64,000 bases of DNA. Origin: Epiperipatus broadwayi. Its lineage: Eukaryota > Onychophora > Udeonychophora > Euonychophora > Peripatidae. Numbering within the stretch: position 1 is the stretch's first letter; every line of letters begins with the position of its first letter. A program made the translations under genes and the position numbers. The stretch covers positions 9,526,269 through 9,590,268 of the forward strand of contig JAQFVV010012423.1 of assembly GCA_028023455.1 (NCBI GenBank), read 5' to 3'. The notes under the pieces are model-generated. The model saw nothing but the letters and a program-made list of their open reading frames with translations, made no database searches and was not told the DNA's origin. This document shows, piece by piece, positions 61,316-64,000 of the stretch.

Positions 61316-63410
61316 ATAAACAGTGCTGAAATTACATTTGAGAATTCTGCCATTATTCTTCAGAGGTTATTTTGCTTCCGTTATTGTTCATATTTTGTTA
61401 TTAAGAGGATTATCATTATTCTGTTGTATTACCAGATGTACAATGCAAGAGTAGATAAGCAATTATCTACTTCATTCTGTCAGGCTAGCAGAAGGCAAGC
61501 TGAAAAACTATTACTGAGTCCTGGAAAAGAAGCTGCCTACATGTGAAAAAGTCACCTGAACATGTGTCGACTATGCATTAACCTATATAAATAAATCTGA
61601 TGTTCATCACTAAAGAAAGAATAAGCCACCAAACCAAGACTAAATTGAGACTAAATAGTCATAAATGCATTTAAACCAATACCTAAAGAAATGAAAATGA
61701 ACTTTTATGTTGTAACAAGAGATATGAACTTTAGACAAATTTCTAGTTAATCAATATTTTATCTCCAATCTAGTAAAATATGTTAATGAATAATTATTAG
61801 TTTAAATCTGTTTTTGTGCATGTATGGTAAGATATTACTGTGTTTTTTTTTTTAGCAAACCATAATTTAATCAGTGATAATTTTAAAATAATAATTTTAG
61901 AATACTCAGTTAAAGCAAATTTTCATAATTGCTGATCATGATATTAAAAATTGTATATTAATTAAATCAGTTATTTCCATTTTATTTAAAATAGTAATAC
62001 TGTGTTAAAGCAGTAAATTTATAATTTCATAAATGGAATTTTATTGCGCTGCCTAGACAAGATAGATTAAGGCTGTTTAATAGCTTTCAGATTGAGTGAG
62101 CTGGATTTTTTTGTGAGATAATATTATTGATAAAAATGGATGGCTGTCAATTTATCAATTCAGGTTATGCTAATTTACATTAGTTACATCTGGAATTCAT
62201 TCTTATGCAATGGATTAGTAAAATGATTGTAAAATCATTTGCAACTGCTGGTCAGTTACTTTTATTGATAGACATAACTTCTCTAACAAGCATAAAAGTG
62301 CATAATTTTTGATTTCATTATTTGTTTAACAGTTATGTGTGATAGATGAACAATTTCTATCAAATAGTATATTTTAATTTTATACATGTTGTAAAGTGAT
62401 TATGTATGTAATTGCTAGCCACTCATATGTGGTATCAAATACTCTAAGAAATAGTACATGGTAAAGGTTTTAGGGTAGAGATTTAATTCATACTGTATGC
62501 ATATTATTTACACATGTATTTGATCTTAGGTATCAATTATTGTAGTACAGATGTTATTTCCTATATTATACAATTATTGATTATTTTAAATAATTGCATA
62601 CTAATATCAAAACCTGAAATTGAGTGCACAGTCAATTAATTAAATTTTTCTTCCTTGATAATATTGTATTATTTTCATTTAGAAGGATTGTTTAGTCTTA
62701 AAATAGCAATAATGAGAGATGTGAGCAGTTAGATGTCTATGCAGTAGATTGGGATCCATTCAAAAACATCTAATGATAATAATACCGTAAACTAGAAATT
62801 ACCAAATCTCAAGTGTTTAAAGACATTTAAGCTGATTATATCTGTGCATAAATAAAAATAATACTAATAAGATTTAGGAGAGTTGAGTTGCCTTTAATTA
62901 ATTAATTTATAAAGCAATTAAGTAAAGCGCCACCAATGTGTGTTATTTTTTATGTACATAAATAAATTGTGTTTTTCTCAATATTTTTAAATGTTAGTCA
63001 TCATTATTTGCAATCAATAACTTAAAATAGTTAAAAGTATTGTATTTTTTCCTGACTTTAGCAGACTGTAAAAAAAAAGTTATCAGTCTGTAATGTCAGA
63101 ATGCGGAATGCACATGTGGATTGTCCTTGGGTGATTTTCATGTGGGTTGCACAATTCTATCAGTTACAATATATATATAAGGTTGTAATGTGACTTTTTT
63201 TCTGAATTTGGTTTTTTATTTACAGCTCATTATTTTATATATTTATTAAAATTAAAATGTTTACGCTAAGAAGAAAAAATGGAAAAAAAACCTAATTTCT
63301 GAAAATTATATATAAAATAGTTTGTTGGGAAATTTAAAAAAAACTTGCAGTTAAAAAAAAGATAATCAAGTGGTTTTATTATTCAAGAGTTTACAAGTAG
63401 TTTGAGCAAC
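61316..63410. other. Gene-free A+T-rich region
   Basis: No gene recognised. 61330-61620 is less A+T-rich and may be part of another element, but it carries no motif I can name. Confidence 0.5.
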
Positions 63411-63414
63411 TAGG

Positions 63415-63500
63415 TGTGAAGAATTGGAATTGAACCAAAAACTTTATTCTTCAGAAGCTGATGCTCTACTTTTGCATTCAACCATGTAGGCCTTTTATTT
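63415..63500 (-). repeat. tRNA-like sequence / SINE head
   Basis: On the minus strand GGTTCAATTCC is a good B box, and about 45 bp upstream TGCAAAAGTAGAGCATC resembles a weak A box. The arms do not form a clean cloverleaf. A tRNA-derived repeat or pseudogene is more likely than a gene. Confidence 0.45.
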
Positions 63501-64000
63501 ACAAAATATTTGGCAATTATTTAGACATTAAATAAAAATATTTTTATTATTTCAGTAAGGTCAGTTGCTATTTACTAAGATAAAATGTCTTTCTTTTTCT
63601 TTTTGTATTTCTTTTATGCTCCCTAGCAATAAAAAAGCATTTTGCGATGATATCATTGTTAAAAAAAACTAAAAAAATAAAAATAACTTATTTTTTAGAA
63701 CCAAAAATAATAGATATAATTAATAAACATTTATAATGAATGCTTTTATATATTATGGGAACTAAAATTTAACCATAATTGAGGTTTTATATTTAATTTA
63801 AAATAAAGCATGGGAGATCCAGAAATTAATTAATTCAATTACTTGTTATAATTAGTCGGGATTGACTTAATGAATTTCTGGACATCCTACATTTTTATTT
63901 CAAGTTAAATGTAAAAATGTCAATTGTGGTTGAAGAAATAATTATTTTCTTGATTTTTAGTTTCCATAATAAATAAAAGCATTCACTATTGATATTTCTA
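63501..64000. other. A+T-rich sequence
   Basis: Nothing recognised to the window end. Confidence 0.5.

Overview
The window looks like intergenic or intronic chromosome from an invertebrate animal. It is strongly A+T-rich by eye, has many homopolymer, (TA)n and (AAT)n tracts, and has almost no long open frames. It is built from eukaryotic retroelements: Penelope-like elements with GIY-YIG endonuclease, several non-LTR (LINE) lineages, a Ty3/gypsy-type LTR element and tRNA-derived SINE-like pieces. I recognise no host protein-coding gene, no rRNA and no intact tRNA gene. An arthropod or similar invertebrate would fit this mix, but that is inference, not identification.

Layout: 0.3-2.2 kb, diverged large LTR-like element (family 1, copy A). 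3.0-3.5 kb, endonuclease end of a Penelope-like element (minus) with a hammerhead-like tail. 4.1-6.2 kb, LINE reverse transcriptase remnant (minus). 6.2-8.2 kb, family 1 copy B. 9.2-9.5 kb, fragments of a small hammerhead-bearing retroposon. 10.5-11.4 kb, second Penelope-like remnant (plus). 13.75-19.46 kb, decayed but nearly complete LINE with a CCHC ORF1, split by a 382-bp insertion with a 10-bp target duplication. 19.5-20.0 kb, two complementary triplet microsatellites around a SINE-like piece. 20.6-21.4 kb, another LINE 3' end. 24.7-28.6 kb, a zone of fold-back repeats. 29.25-31.47 kb, family 1 copy C, the best-bounded solo-LTR candidate. 31.5-32.4 kb, probable Penelope remnant with an internal tandem duplication. 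33.1 and 34.7 kb, two ~230-250 bp retroposon insertions with 13- and 11-bp target duplications, the second nested in a LINE (34.4-36.0 kb, minus). 41.4-41.9 kb, 550-bp fold-back element. 42.76-52.07 kb, complete, very young LTR element. 52.1-53.1 kb, third Penelope-like pseudogene. 53.8-57.4 kb, decayed coding relics. 57.7-58.4 kb, nested inverted repeats. 58.8-61.3 kb, probable family 1 copy D.

The most coherent gene-like unit is the LTR element. It lies on the minus strand with two ~2.9-kb LTRs that look almost identical, a primer-binding site, a polypurine tract, and one intact 481-residue gag-like coiled-coil ORF. Of pol, only the last ~55 codons of integrase (GPF-type end) remain. It therefore looks like a recently moved, pol-less element that depends on other elements for enzymes.

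The second theme is self-cleaving RNA. Hammerhead-like cores (a CUGANGA-type box, a short hairpin, then GAAA) recur next to Penelope endonuclease remnants and inside the small retroposon family. This fits the published link between Penelope-like elements, hammerhead ribozymes and small non-autonomous retrozymes. Each copy here is degenerate, so activity is not claimed.
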